A stretch of 64,000 nucleotides of DNA. It comes from Liolophura sinensis. Lineage: Eukaryota > Mollusca > Polyplacophora > Chitonida > Chitonidae. Location of the stretch: positions 6,693,924 to 6,757,923 of the forward strand of contig NC_088306.1 of the NCBI RefSeq assembly GCF_032854445.1. Direction: 5' to 3'. Below the pieces are notes generated by a model. That model had not been told where the DNA came from. It did no database searches and worked only from the letters and a program-made list of their open reading frames with translations. Below, one piece after another: positions 23,028-32,149 of this stretch (the first letter of the stretch is position 1; every line of letters begins with the position of its first letter). A program made the position numbers and the translations under genes.

Positions 23028-26000
23028 TTATATTTTATGATATAGGCCAATGGCCTTCAAATATTTTATGACAATATCGCCAGCGATGCTGTCAAACAAA
23101 TCATATATAGAGGTGACCGTGTAGAACCTTTGCCGAACATAAGCAAAGTCTACACAGTCAACCAAGATATGTCTGATGCCGTATTGAGTATCACATCCAA
23201 CACACTCGGGAGCACTGCTCCCATCTAAGATGAAATTGTGTGTCAGATGAGAATGCCCAATACGACACCTCGTTAAAACTACTTGGTCTCTCCGAGACAT
23301 TTGACAAGTATAGGCATTGTAGCCAATGACAGGATGAATGGCATGCAGTTTATTATGGATCTGCAAGTCCCATTCACCCTGCCAAAGGCCACGAATATAT
23401 TTAAGAATATTTGACTTCACGTCAGTATAAGGCAATTTAACCGGAGATACAGGTTTATATAGGGCAGCTTTCGCTTCCCTGTCCACGACTGTGTTTCCAT
23501 GGATACCAGTGTGACTTGGTATCCAACAAAATATAATATCTTTACCTCTTTTGATTAGTTTTCGGTGTTTGGCTATTATCTCAAGTATCAATGGATTTTT
23601 AAATTTATTATTCTGAATCGCCAAAAGGCAAGACAGCGAGTCGCTGCATATCACTGCCCTCTGGACATGCCCAGAGGAAACATATGATAAGGCCAGGAGT
23701 ATAGCCCTGGCCTCTGCAGAAAAGATAGAAGATGAAGGTGGCAGACGAAGAGAAGTGACCCGCTGCTCTAAGACAGCCGCAGCCGCAACCCTGTCCCCAT
23801 CCTTTGACCCGTCAGTGTATATAAATTTGTAATCCATATAATGAGCCTTGATTTCAGCAAAACTTTGCTGAATTATAAGAGGATTTGTATTGGATTTATT
23901 ATATTTACGTAGATCAAATATTAGTTTAGTTTGTGGGAGGAGCCATGGAGGAGACTCCGGAAAAGACACCGGAGCTATATCCTCCAGCTTGATGTTAGCT
24001 CCCACAATATGGTCCCGTATGCGAAGACCGAACGAAGGGATCTTGTTAGGACATTTAATATATTTGTCTACATATAATGGATTGAAAACACAGTCATAGG
24101 CAGGGTTTGTTGGATGAGCTTTAAGCTTACTAGCGTATTGAAGGCTAAGTTTTATACGTCGGTTGTATAAGGAAGGCTCATTTGCCTCCACGTATAAACT
24201 TTCTACTGGTGAGGTTCTAAAAGCACCAAGGCTGAGCCTCAAACCTTGGTGATGAACAGGATCCAACATTTTAATATACGACTTCCTAGCGGAACCGTAA
24301 ATGATGGATCCATAGTCCAATTTAGACCTCACCAGAGAACGATATAAATTAAGTAAAACTGATCGGTCAGCACCCCAATCGGTGCTAGACACGACCTTAA
24401 TTATATCGAGAGCCTTTGTGCATTTAGCTTTAAGCATTTTAATATGAGGTATAAATGATAATTTTCTATCGAATATAACCCCTAAAAATTTATTTTCTCC
24501 AACAATTTTCACTGGTTTACCACAAAAATTAAGTTCAGGGTCAAGATGGAATTTCCGTTGATTACAAAAATGCATACCGACGGTTTTAGATGTTGAAAAT
24601 CTAAAACCATTGGCAACTGCCCATTTCTCGATCTTATTGAGACAAAGCTGCAGTTGCCGCTCGATGTTATTCATATTTTTAGCACGGTAGCATATCAGGA
24701 AATCATCTACATATAAAAAACCCTCTGTGCCAGATGTTAATGTTTTAGCCAAACTATTAATTTTTATGCTAAATAGTGTTGGTGAAAGGATACTGCCCTG
24801 GGGTACACCCATTTCCTGCTCATAAGAATCAGAAAGAGTGGACCCCACCCTTACCTTAAACTGACGATCGGATAAAAATTCTGATATAAATATAGGTAAT
24901 CGGCCTTTAAGACCCATATCCGTAAGGTCTTTTAAAATACCATATTTCCATGTGGTGTCGTAGGCCTTCTCAAGGTCAAAAAATATGGACACCACATGTT
25001 CTTTATTGATGAAGCCATCACGAATAAAAGTTTCGAATCGAACAAGGTGATCCATGGTAGATCTACCTTGCCGAAAACCGCATTGAATATTAGATAAAAG
25101 CTTGTTGGTTTCAAGAAACCAAACAAGTCTATCATTAATCATCCGTTCCATAGTCTTACAGACGCAGCTGGTAAGAGCTATGGGACGGTAATTTTTTGGA
25201 TCAGTATGATCCTTACCCGGTTTGGGAACCGGAATAATACACGCCTCCCTCCATGATGGTGGAAAATTACCAGTTATCCAAATATCATTAAGCAAGTCCA
25301 AGAGAGTCTTCAGTGGATCAGGTGGTAAATGGTTCAGAAACTTATAATATACATTATCAGGACCACAGGCAGTATCGTGGGCCTTTTTCAATGCAGTTCT
25401 AAGTTCCTCGATATTAAAAGGGTGATTATAATCTTCTAAATTCTTAGAAGAAAAAGGCAATTTAATTTTCTCCTTCTGGTTTTTAATATGTTGGAATTCT
25501 TTAGAGTAATTCTCAGAAGAAGATTTGTTTGAAATTGTTTCAGCTAGTTTATTTGCTATATTGGGTGGAGAAGTTAAAATATTATCTCCATCTTTTAAAT
25601 GCTGAACTTTTGCTTTATTATATTTGCCCTTAAGTTTCTGAACCATGTTCCAGACCTTACGCATGGGTGTTTTTGACGTAATGCCCGAAACAAAGTTCCG
25701 CCAACAAGATCGTCTCTTGGACTTGAGTAATCGACGAGCCTTAGCTCGAAAAATACGAACCTGGTTTAAGTTATTATCAGTAGGACATGTATTAAAATTT
25801 CGCTCGGCCTTTTTGCGGTCCTTAATGGCTTTGCGACAGTCCTTATCATACCAGGGTTTGCTTTTGGATTGTGGATTTGTCGAGGTTTTAGGGATAGTTC
25901 TATCGGCAGCTCGTAATACAAGCTCGTTAAATTTTAATATAGGATCATTTGTTGCATTGAGAGTCTCTGGAGAGATATCAGCCTCGCAGAACATCTCAAA

Positions 26001-26723
26001 TGCGATCCAGTCTGCTTTATCGAATTTCCACCTAGCTACACGTTCTAAAGAATTAGAAGTGATATGCTCTAGGATAATAGGAAAATGGTCACTACCACAA
26101 AGATCGTCATGCACCCTCCAAGAAAAATCTGGGAGAAGTGATGGATCTGTGATAGTGAGGTCGATAGCAGAATAAGTGCCATTACCCGGATGTAAATAGG
26201 TATTAGAACCATCATTGAAATAACACAGTTCTTCCTTACATAAGAAGTCTTCGACTATCTTGCCCTTATTATTTATGTTATTACTGCCCCATAGAGGGTT
26301 ATGGGAATTAAAGTCTCCCATAATGATAAACGGTTTTGGCAATTGTTCTATTAGATTATATAACTGAGAAGCTGACAAAGAAGTGTTCGGAGGTATATAC
26401 ACCGAACATAATGTGAGTGTTTTAGACAGTGAAATACGAACGGCCACAGCCTGAAGCTCTGTATGCAGAGCAACAGGGCTGTGGATAATAATGTTATTAA
26501 TGAATATCGAGGAGCCGCCTGCAGCTCGCTCTTCTTCATTTGAATAAGTACTATATAATGAATAATTTTTAAGGGCTACTGTGTCTTTGTCAGATATCTT
26601 CAGGTGAGTTTCCTGAAGACATAGGGCTACTGGATTAAAAGATTGAACTAGCTGTGTTATTTCAATAAAATTTACCTTAAGACCTCGACAATTCCATTGC
26701 ATAATTTTGTCATATATCGCCAT
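23028..26723 (-). CDS. LINE ORF2 protein: APE endonuclease, reverse transcriptase, RNase H
   Basis: 1,231 codons, intact. Endonuclease at about residues 5-225: N11 in NCRGL, E38 in QETH, D137/N139 in GDFN, D188 in AIDLT, and S211-D212-H213. RT at about 450-750: GFRQGRST, FFDLEKAYD, GVPQGSILSPT and the active box YVDD at 671-674. RNase H at about 965-1090: D971 in TDGS, SAEARA, CSDSL and IPSHTGIHGN..DREAK. Near the C-terminus is a CX2CX7HX4C knuckle (CVGC...H...DC). The enzyme nicks chromosomal DNA and copies the element RNA at the nick, in the nucleus. The start ATG (26723-26721) overlaps the ORF1 stop as TAATG, which supports this start and suggests coupled translation. Confidence 0.92.
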   Translation of the reverse strand: MAIYDKIMQWNCRGLKVNFIEITQLVQSFNPVALCLQETHLKISDKDTVALKNYSLYSTYSNEEERAAGGSSIFINNIIIHSPVALHTELQAVAVRISLSKTLTLCSVYIPPNTSLSASQLYNLIEQLPKPFIIMGDFNSHNPLWGSNNINNKGKIVEDFLCKEELCYFNDGSNTYLHPGNGTYSAIDLTITDPSLLPDFSWRVHDDLCGSDHFPIILEHITSNSLERVARWKFDKADWIAFEMFCEADISPETLNATNDPILKFNELVLRAADRTIPKTSTNPQSKSKPWYDKDCRKAIKDRKKAERNFNTCPTDNNLNQVRIFRAKARRLLKSKRRSCWRNFVSGITSKTPMRKVWNMVQKLKGKYNKAKVQHLKDGDNILTSPPNIANKLAETISNKSSSENYSKEFQHIKNQKEKIKLPFSSKNLEDYNHPFNIEELRTALKKAHDTACGPDNVYYKFLNHLPPDPLKTLLDLLNDIWITGNFPPSWREACIIPVPKPGKDHTDPKNYRPIALTSCVCKTMERMINDRLVWFLETNKLLSNIQCGFRQGRSTMDHLVRFETFIRDGFINKEHVVSIFFDLEKAYDTTWKYGILKDLTDMGLKGRLPIFISEFLSDRQFKVRVGSTLSDSYEQEMGVPQGSILSPTLFSIKINSLAKTLTSGTEGFLYVDDFLICYRAKNMNNIERQLQLCLNKIEKWAVANGFRFSTSKTVGMHFCNQRKFHLDPELNFCGKPVKIVGENKFLGVIFDRKLSFIPHIKMLKAKCTKALDIIKVVSSTDWGADRSVLLNLYRSLVRSKLDYGSIIYGSARKSYIKMLDPVHHQGLRLSLGAFRTSPVESLYVEANEPSLYNRRIKLSLQYASKLKAHPTNPAYDCVFNPLYVDKYIKCPNKIPSFGLRIRDHIVGANIKLEDIAPVSFPESPPWLLPQTKLIFDLRKYNKSNTNPLIIQQSFAEIKAHYMDYKFIYTDGSKDGDRVAAAAVLEQRVTSLRLPPSSSIFSAEARAILLALSYVSSGHVQRAVICSDSLSCLLAIQNNKFKNPLILEIIAKHRKLIKRGKDIIFCWIPSHTGIHGNTVVDREAKAALYKPVSPVKLPYTDVKSNILKYIRGLWQGEWDLQIHNKLHAIHPVIGYNAYTCQMSRRDQVVLTRCRIGHSHLTHNFILDGSSAPECVGCDTQYGIRHILVDCVDFAYVRQRFYTVTSIYDLFDSIAGDIVIKYLKAIGLYHKI

Positions 26724-28063
26724 TATGGAGGAAGACGTATTGGGGATTTATGTCTTGACCGAGGACGACCCTTTTTGGGGGATCTACTAGGAGATCTCTC
26801 AGGTGCAGATGATGTATCCATCAGGTCTGCACATGAAGTTGAAGGATCGACATCCTCCAAGGATCCAAACTTATTATAAGTTTGGATTGGGTCCCTAGTG
26901 GCCTTAGAGGGACGCTCCAGGGGGCCACTAGGTTTATCCTTTTTATGATTTTTCTCAGATTTATTTTTGTCACCCGTTGTTTTCTGTGAAGAATCAACGG
27001 GTTTATTAGATTTAGATTTATTATCACATGAAGTGTGGTCAGACAAAGAAAGTGCTGGATACTTAGGTAAGTTATTAGGTATTTTAGATGGGTTGATATC
27101 AGTCTGAGATGATGAACTGGCTGTTATATTTACGGGTTTCGTGACCAGTTTCTGTGGCTGTTCTTTGTCAATGGGCCAAGTAAAAGTTGTTTGGACCCCC
27201 ACAGAAACAGTGGTTTTCCTTACAACGTTGGCAAAAGTAGATGTTGTAAGGCCATGCGTGACAGAGACCATACGCTTCGCTTCCTGATAGGATATATTAT
27301 TTTTACATTTTAAGGTTATAATTTCTTTTTCTTTTTTGAAAAGAGGGCAGTCCTTAGATGAGGCCATGTGGGCTCCGCTACAATTGAAACATTTTATTGT
27401 TTTTGTGCAGTCGAATCCCTCATGCCCTGCTCCCGCACATCTAAAGCAGACCAGTGTGTTGCGGCATTGACTCCTGCCATGGCCAAACCGCTGGCAAGAG
27501 AAACACCGGGTGGGGTTAGGTATAAACAACTCCACCCTCACACTATATGGCCCGATAAATATAGATGACGGAAGGGAAGGTCTGTTAAAAGTTACCATAT
27601 AAGTGTTCGTTTTGATCAGGTTTCCATCTCGTTTTATTATGAAGCGTTTGACCTTGATCACTCCTTGATGTTTAAGTTCTTCAGTTATTTCTTGCTCTGT
27701 CATTTCAGTAAGGTCCTGGTCTCTGTCACGAATTATGCCATGACAGCAGTTTAATGTATTATGTGGAGAAACAGAAACAGGCTGCTCTCCTATATTTTGA
27801 ATTTTTAGTAAATTTATATATTGCTGTTTTCTGGAAACTTCCAACAAAATGTTCCCAGATTTCATTTTTTTAACTTGTTTTAAAGTTCCAGCATAACTTT
27901 CTATTGTTTTTTTTAATACAAATGGATTTATTTTCATTTTGCCTTCATTTTTATTAGATATTACTAAGAAGGTAGGAAAATAAGCATTTTCTCCTTCAAT
28001 ATCTAATGGAACTTCATTTTTTCTTTTCTTAGCAACGACTGATGTAATTTTAGATGAAGCCAT
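26723..28063 (-). CDS. LINE ORF1 protein with three zinc knuckles
   Basis: 446 codons, intact. A short basic KKRK stretch lies at 12-15. The central region (about 25-180) probably folds as an RNA-binding domain. Three Cys/His knuckles follow: CX2CX4HX4C at 187-200 and 206-219, then a CX2CX3HX6C at 225-239. The tail is Lys/Ser/Pro-rich and ends in an SR-like basic run. ORF1 proteins of this type coat the element RNA and form the ribonucleoprotein with the ORF2 enzyme. The ATG at 28063 follows the ~600-nt 5' UTR. The stop TAA (26725-26723) shares its last A with the ORF2 ATG. Confidence 0.9.
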   Translation of the reverse strand: MASSKITSVVAKKRKNEVPLDIEGENAYFPTFLVISNKNEGKMKINPFVLKKTIESYAGTLKQVKKMKSGNILLEVSRKQQYINLLKIQNIGEQPVSVSPHNTLNCCHGIIRDRDQDLTEMTEQEITEELKHQGVIKVKRFIIKRDGNLIKTNTYMVTFNRPSLPSSIFIGPYSVRVELFIPNPTRCFSCQRFGHGRSQCRNTLVCFRCAGAGHEGFDCTKTIKCFNCSGAHMASSKDCPLFKKEKEIITLKCKNNISYQEAKRMVSVTHGLTTSTFANVVRKTTVSVGVQTTFTWPIDKEQPQKLVTKPVNITASSSSQTDINPSKIPNNLPKYPALSLSDHTSCDNKSKSNKPVDSSQKTTGDKNKSEKNHKKDKPSGPLERPSKATRDPIQTYNKFGSLEDVDPSTSCADLMDTSSAPERSPSRSPKKGRPRSRHKSPIRLPP

Positions 28064-28666
28064 GTTATATTTTATTTAATTTCACCTTGCGTGTCCCCCA
28101 CCCGCCACGGAGTGCCAACAAGGGCGAATCTACCTCTGCGGATGACCAGCAGAGGATAAAAACAGGGAATCCACGCAAGGTATACTCGAACAGACTGAGT
28201 TATACCAAAAGGTTAAATTCAATCTACTCGATTGACCCATTAGCCACCGCCTTCTGCATTGACCCCAAAGGAAGTGCTTCTGAAGAAGAGCCAACTTGAC
28301 ATCTCGGTTAGACAAAGAATAACAAACGGGATCAAGTGTAGGGCTAGACATGACCAGCCGATTGATCGGACCGGGCCCATCCGACCTCCCGTCTCTCTCC
28401 AAGTAAGGGCCAAAGTGACGTGTTGGGCGTGAGGATCTCGCAAGACCAACACACCCTCAGACACCAGGATCCCGTCCTCGGAGATTACGGGTCGCAACCC
28501 ACGGCAAACAGGTCGCTCCCCGGTTGCCTCTCACACAACCGGGAAGATGTGAGCCTATTATATTCACCGGGCTCACACAGGAGAGCTCTAGGTTAGTCGA
28601 CTTTTACGACAAGCTTACCTAGAGGGCTGAGGTCCTATTCTTATCACCCCGGAAACCCCACGGGGG
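28064..28666 (-). promoter_or_regulatory. LINE C 5' UTR, hairpin-rich
   Basis: 603 nt that begin CCCCCGTGGGG at the element's 5' end. The outer ~150 nt contain at least three inverted repeats: 28586-28624 (CTCTAGGT/ACCTAGAG with inner GTCG/CGAC), 28548-28577 (TGTGAGCC/GGCTCACA) and 28519-28543 (CCCGGTTG/CAACCGGG, 9-nt loop). The same hairpins are in the 5' UTRs at 30060-30660 and 59518-60120, apart from an inner-end mismatch in one stem at 59518-60120. LINEs usually carry an internal promoter here; a structured RNA role is also possible. Confidence 0.65.
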
Positions 28667-28679
28667 AATTTGTCTAAAG
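28667..28679. repeat. Target-site duplication, right side of LINE C
   Basis: AATTTGTCTAAAG; on the minus strand it is part of codons 3-7 of the outer element's ORF2, which starts with ATG at 28686-28684. Confidence 0.9.
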
Positions 28680-28686
28680 AAAACAT
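28680..28686 (-). pseudogene. Start of outer element ORF2 (cut off)
   Basis: ATG at 28686-28684 overlaps the ORF1 stop (28688-28686) as TAATG. The first codons read M-F-S-L-D-K before the sequence breaks into the 5' end of C. Units A and B resume with LDKFIQWNCRGL, in the same frame. Copies C and E start M-A-I-Y-D-K instead. Confidence 0.8.
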
Positions 28687-30059
28687 TATGGAGGGAGGCG
28701 TATGGGGGATTTATCTTTATGTTTGGACCGCGGACGACCCTTCCGTGGAGATCGGCTGGAAGATCTCCCTGGTGCGGGTGATGTATCCATCACATCCGCA
28801 TCTGAGGCTGAAGGACCAACGTCCTCCAACAATCCAAACTTGTTAAAAGTTTGAACAGGGTCCCTAGTGGCCTTAGAGGGACGCTCTGTGGGACCACTAG
28901 GTTTATTAGGTTTATTATTATTTTGGGGTTTGTTACCGGACTTGCTTTTCTCATTGTTTTTAGGGAGACTGGGATCAGGTTTATCAAGTTTTTCTATACT
29001 GTTTATTGTTTTTATCTGTTGTGTTGAAGTTGTCTGGGTTGAGGATGAATTAAAGACTGGTTGAGCCGGAAGTTGCACAGAAATAGGAGTAGGTTTGTCG
29101 TTTCCAATGGGCCAAGTCAATGAAGTTTGAGTAGCAACAGATGCTACCCGCTTGACCACATTGGCAAACGAAGGCTGCGGAAAATTATTAGAAAGGGAGG
29201 CCAATTTGCGGGCCTCCTGATAAGAAATATTGTTTTTTGTTTTTAAATTTATTATTTGTTTTTCCTTAAGGAAAAGGGGACAGTCCCTAGAGGAGGCCAT
29301 GTGATCTCCACTGCAGTTGCAACACTTAACTGTGCTGCTACAGTCGAAACCGTCATGACCTTCACTGCCGCATCTGAAACAAATAAGTTTATTTTGACAT
29401 TGGCCTTTGCCGTGACCGAACTTTTGACAATTAAAACAACGTGTTGGATTGGGAATATATAAGTCTACATTAACCCTATACGGGCCAATGTAGATATTGG
29501 ACGGAAGAGAGGTACTATTAAAGGTCGAAAGATAGGTGTTTAATTTTAGGATGGTACCAGATTTCTTTGTGGTGAAGCGTTTAACTCTGGTAACACCTTG
29601 TGAATTTAGTTCTCTACAGATTTCTTCTTCCGATAAGTCTTTTATATCCTGATCCCGGTCACGTATTATTCCCTGACAGCTGTTCAGGGAATTGTGAGGG
29701 GACGTATATACAGATATATCAGTAATTTTATTCAGTGAAAGTAAATTTAGCGATTGTTGTTTCCGGAAACATTCGATCAGAATGTCCCCGGATCGTAATT
29801 TTTTGACGTTTTTTAAAGTCCCAGCTGTGCCCTCAAGAGCCCTTTACAACACGAAAGGATGAATTTTAGAGGCTGGATGGTGTTCACTCTTCGTTGAGAG
29901 TACAATGAAAGCTGGCCAACGGTCCGGTCTATTGTCAGGTGCGTCCGACAAAACCTCAACCTTCCTCTTCTTATCAGCACTCGACGAAGTCGGTTGAGAG
30001 GAAGACCTTAATGAAACATTACTATTGGAAACATTATTTAAGAGGTTTAGAGAAGACAT
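28686..30059 (-). pseudogene. LINE ORF1, outer element, one nonsense codon
   Basis: 458 codons. Reading through by hand, I find one in-frame stop, TAA at 29846-29844 (codon 72, where C has Lys), and otherwise an open frame to the end. The same architecture as in C is present: a basic KKRK, then knuckles CFNC..FGHG...C, CFRC..EGHD...C and CCNC..DHMASSRDC, and a basic SR-like tail ending IRLPP. Sequence identity to C's ORF1 is only moderate, far lower than between their ORF2s. It can no longer make full-length ORF1 protein, so the outer element was dead at least at this point. Confidence 0.85.
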
Positions 30060-30660
30060 GGTGTATATATACTATAAATTCACCCCATATGTTCCCCACC
30101 CACCACGGAGTGCCAACAAGGGCGATGCCTGAACCTGGGAATACCCGGCAGGAAAGACACCAAGGATTCCATATGAGGTATACTCGAACAGATTGATTTA
30201 TACCAAAGGTTAAATTCAATCTACTCGATTGACCCATGAGCCACCGCCTCAAACCGTAGTCCCGAAAACGAAGTTTCAGAAATAACGTTTTCTTTAAGGA
30301 ATGGTGTTATGCATAAATTCTGGGACAACGCAGAGGCAAGACATGACCAAGCCGATTGATCGGACCGGGCCCATCCGACCTCCCGTCTCACTCCAAGTAA
30401 GGGCCAAAGTGACGTGTTGGGCGTGAGGATCTCGCAAGACCAACACACCCTCAGACACCAGGATCCCGTCCTCGGAGATTACGGGTCGCAACCCACGGCA
30501 AACAGGTCGCTCCCCGGTTGCCTCTCACACAACCGGGAAGATGTGAGCCTATTATATTCACCGGGCGCACACAGGAGAGCTCTAGGTTAGTCGACTTTTA
30601 CGACAAGCTTACCTAGAGGGCTGAGGTCCTATTCTTATCACCCCGGAAACCCCACGGGGG

Positions 30661-30673
30661 TAATCGCTCAAAG
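30661..30673. repeat. Right target-site duplication of the outer LINE
   Basis: TAATCGCTCAAAG, identical to 14868-14880; it directly follows the G-run of the 5' UTR end. Confidence 0.9.
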
Positions 30674-31085
30674 AGGAACATTCATGGGGTTGGAAAACAT
30701 GCTGCAAGTCACAGTGTACCTGTAGAAGCGATTATGTTTTCAGTGATCCTCGTTTCTCTGAAGCGATTTTTTAAACAATGGCAAGTTGCAGACGGTTTGG
30801 AATGGCACTAAATATGAAGATGGGTCACAGTACCGTCAATTACTCCCCATTCAGGGCGTCTGCGACTTGCTGCACATGTTTCCAACCACTTAACTATATG
30901 TTTAAAAGCGACTATCTTTTTAATGATACCAGTTTTTCAGAAGGCATTTTTGACACCGTGGCAAGGAGCAGACAGTGTAGGATGGATCTAAATGTAAAGA
31001 TGGCGCATAGTATTGCCAATTAATCCATATTCCCGGGCGTAGGCGATTGTCAGCATATATTTGCCGGACACTTGAATGTACCTAT
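30674..31085. repeat. ~180-bp tandem family, right part, with inverted units
   Basis: Resumes the unit broken at 14880 (AGGAACATTCATGGGGTTGG, AACATGCTGCAAGTCACAG). From about 30770 the same family appears in the opposite orientation (GGCAAGTTGCAGACGGTTTGGAATGGCA is the complement side of TGCCATTCTAGACCGTCTG...TTGCC). The locus was thus partly palindromic before the LINE arrived. Confidence 0.6.
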
Positions 31086-31177
31086 ATAAGCGCCTATCAT
31101 TTTAATGATTAGCTGTTAATGACAGGCGGTCCAAAATTTATGGGACCCTTAATTACATGTCACATACGTGCTCAATA

Positions 31178-31512
31178 TATCGGGTGGGCTTAAAACATGG
31201 GCCGTACTGTGACACTCAATATCTCCGAAACCTTCTTACTTCAGCTTCTAAAAATGTACACACTCAAAAGCCATTATGTCCTTAGTATACAGACCAAATG
31301 TCAATTTCATCCCGTAAGATTTCTGTTCATGAGACCAAAATAGAGTCAAAAACGAATTTCCTGGACATTTCAAAATGATGTTCTACCTTGTTTTACTTGA
31401 AAAGGGGATCATTTCCTTGTCCGCAGCAGGGAAAACCATCTTGATTCGGCAAAACTTGTGCCTATCTGGCAGGAGGGTTTCTCTGACACTAGAGCCAGAC
31501 AATTTTTCCAGA
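31178..31512 (+). repeat. Dispersed ~330-bp repeat, copy 1
   Basis: Collinear and strongly similar to 60562-60900: shared blocks include AAAAGCCATTAT, TTCAAAATGATGTTCTACC, AACCATCTTGAT and CACTAGAGCCAGACAATTTTT. No coding potential or terminal repeats are seen, so the class is unknown. Confidence 0.75.
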
Positions 31513-31845
31513 TGACACTTGAATGACGCGTGTCACACAGGTGCAGCGCGCGCTCTACTCATGACACTTGACAGGTGATGCAATATGGGTCACGGGAAGG
31601 TGCGTCTTTTGAGGCTATGTTTTCATTTTAACCCTGTGTACAGACTGCTCAAGCTATGACCTTGAAAATTGATCAGTATATTAACAAAATCATGCCATTT
31701 AAATGTCTAAAGTTTAAAAGGGTTTGAAAAAAGGATAATGGAGGAATGGAGCATCAAAATACGGCCCATTTTTTTCCGGCTACCCGATACATTTATTGCC
31801 CAGTGGAAGATGTATTGGAATATTGTGCTAGCTTTACCCTACCAA
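31513..31845. other. No gene seen
   Basis: Unannotated stretch between two repeats; one 62-codon frame at 31746 runs into an inverted repeat and is not credible as a gene. Confidence 0.35.
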
Positions 31846-31942
31846 GTAAAAAGTTAAGTTGGCGTAAGATTCCAACACAACATTACACTCCATATTCGCA
31901 GCGAATGTTGTGTTGGAATCTAGTGTCAACTTAACCGACCTA
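31846..31942. repeat. Inverted-repeat element, 'AAGTTGGCAC' type, copy 2
   Basis: Arms of about 30 bp: AAGTTGGCGTAAGATTCC, AACACAACATT facing AATGTTGTGTTGGAATCT, GTGTCAACTT, with about 18 bp between. It resembles 14050-14215 and suggests a small MITE family. Confidence 0.65.
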
Positions 31943-32149
31943 CTGTGGTAGTGTGCATAACTGATTTTACAGACAGATGTATAAAAGTGAGTCGCTAAAA
32001 GAATTAAGCAACAGTTGGGTATTATACTGTATAACTCAGGCGGTTTTATCTTTGTGTACAGGCGTCAGTGGAATTTGAATATATCATATATTTGATCTCG
32101 ATTCATTGTGCACATAGCTAGTCAATACCGTTTTCGCTTTACTTTATTC

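Larger units (their letters stand above)
22769..28666 (-). mobile_element. LINE copy C: full-length, intact element
   Basis: 5,898 bp, with 5' UTR (28666-28064), ORF1, ORF2, 3' UTR (23027-22769) and a (CATT)n end on the minus strand. Perfect 13-bp target duplications flank it, and they join D-type ORF2 codons to B/A-type ORF2 codons, so it landed in another LINE's ORF2. Both frames are open and all visible catalytic residues are kept. APE-type endonuclease plus RNase H plus three ORF1 knuckles place it in the I/Nimb/Jockey-like part of the LINEs (family knowledge); the exact clade needs a tree. It moves by target-primed reverse transcription. Confidence 0.9.
28667..30660 (-). mobile_element. 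LINE copy D: 5' part of the outer element
   Basis: Holds the 5' UTR (30660-30060), ORF1 and the first codons of ORF2 of the outer element. It is cut at 28667 by the insertion of C and continues, in origin, at 22768/18820. The 5' end is bounded by TAATCGCTCAAAG at 30661-30673. Its first ~300 nt are almost the same as in C, but its ORF1 is clearly a different subfamily. Confidence 0.85.

Noticed and set aside
28130-28497. Minus-strand frames of 85-90 codons in the LINE 5' UTR, also at 59584-59951
   Set aside because: They are open in two frames, differ at their ends between copies and lie in a structured UTR.
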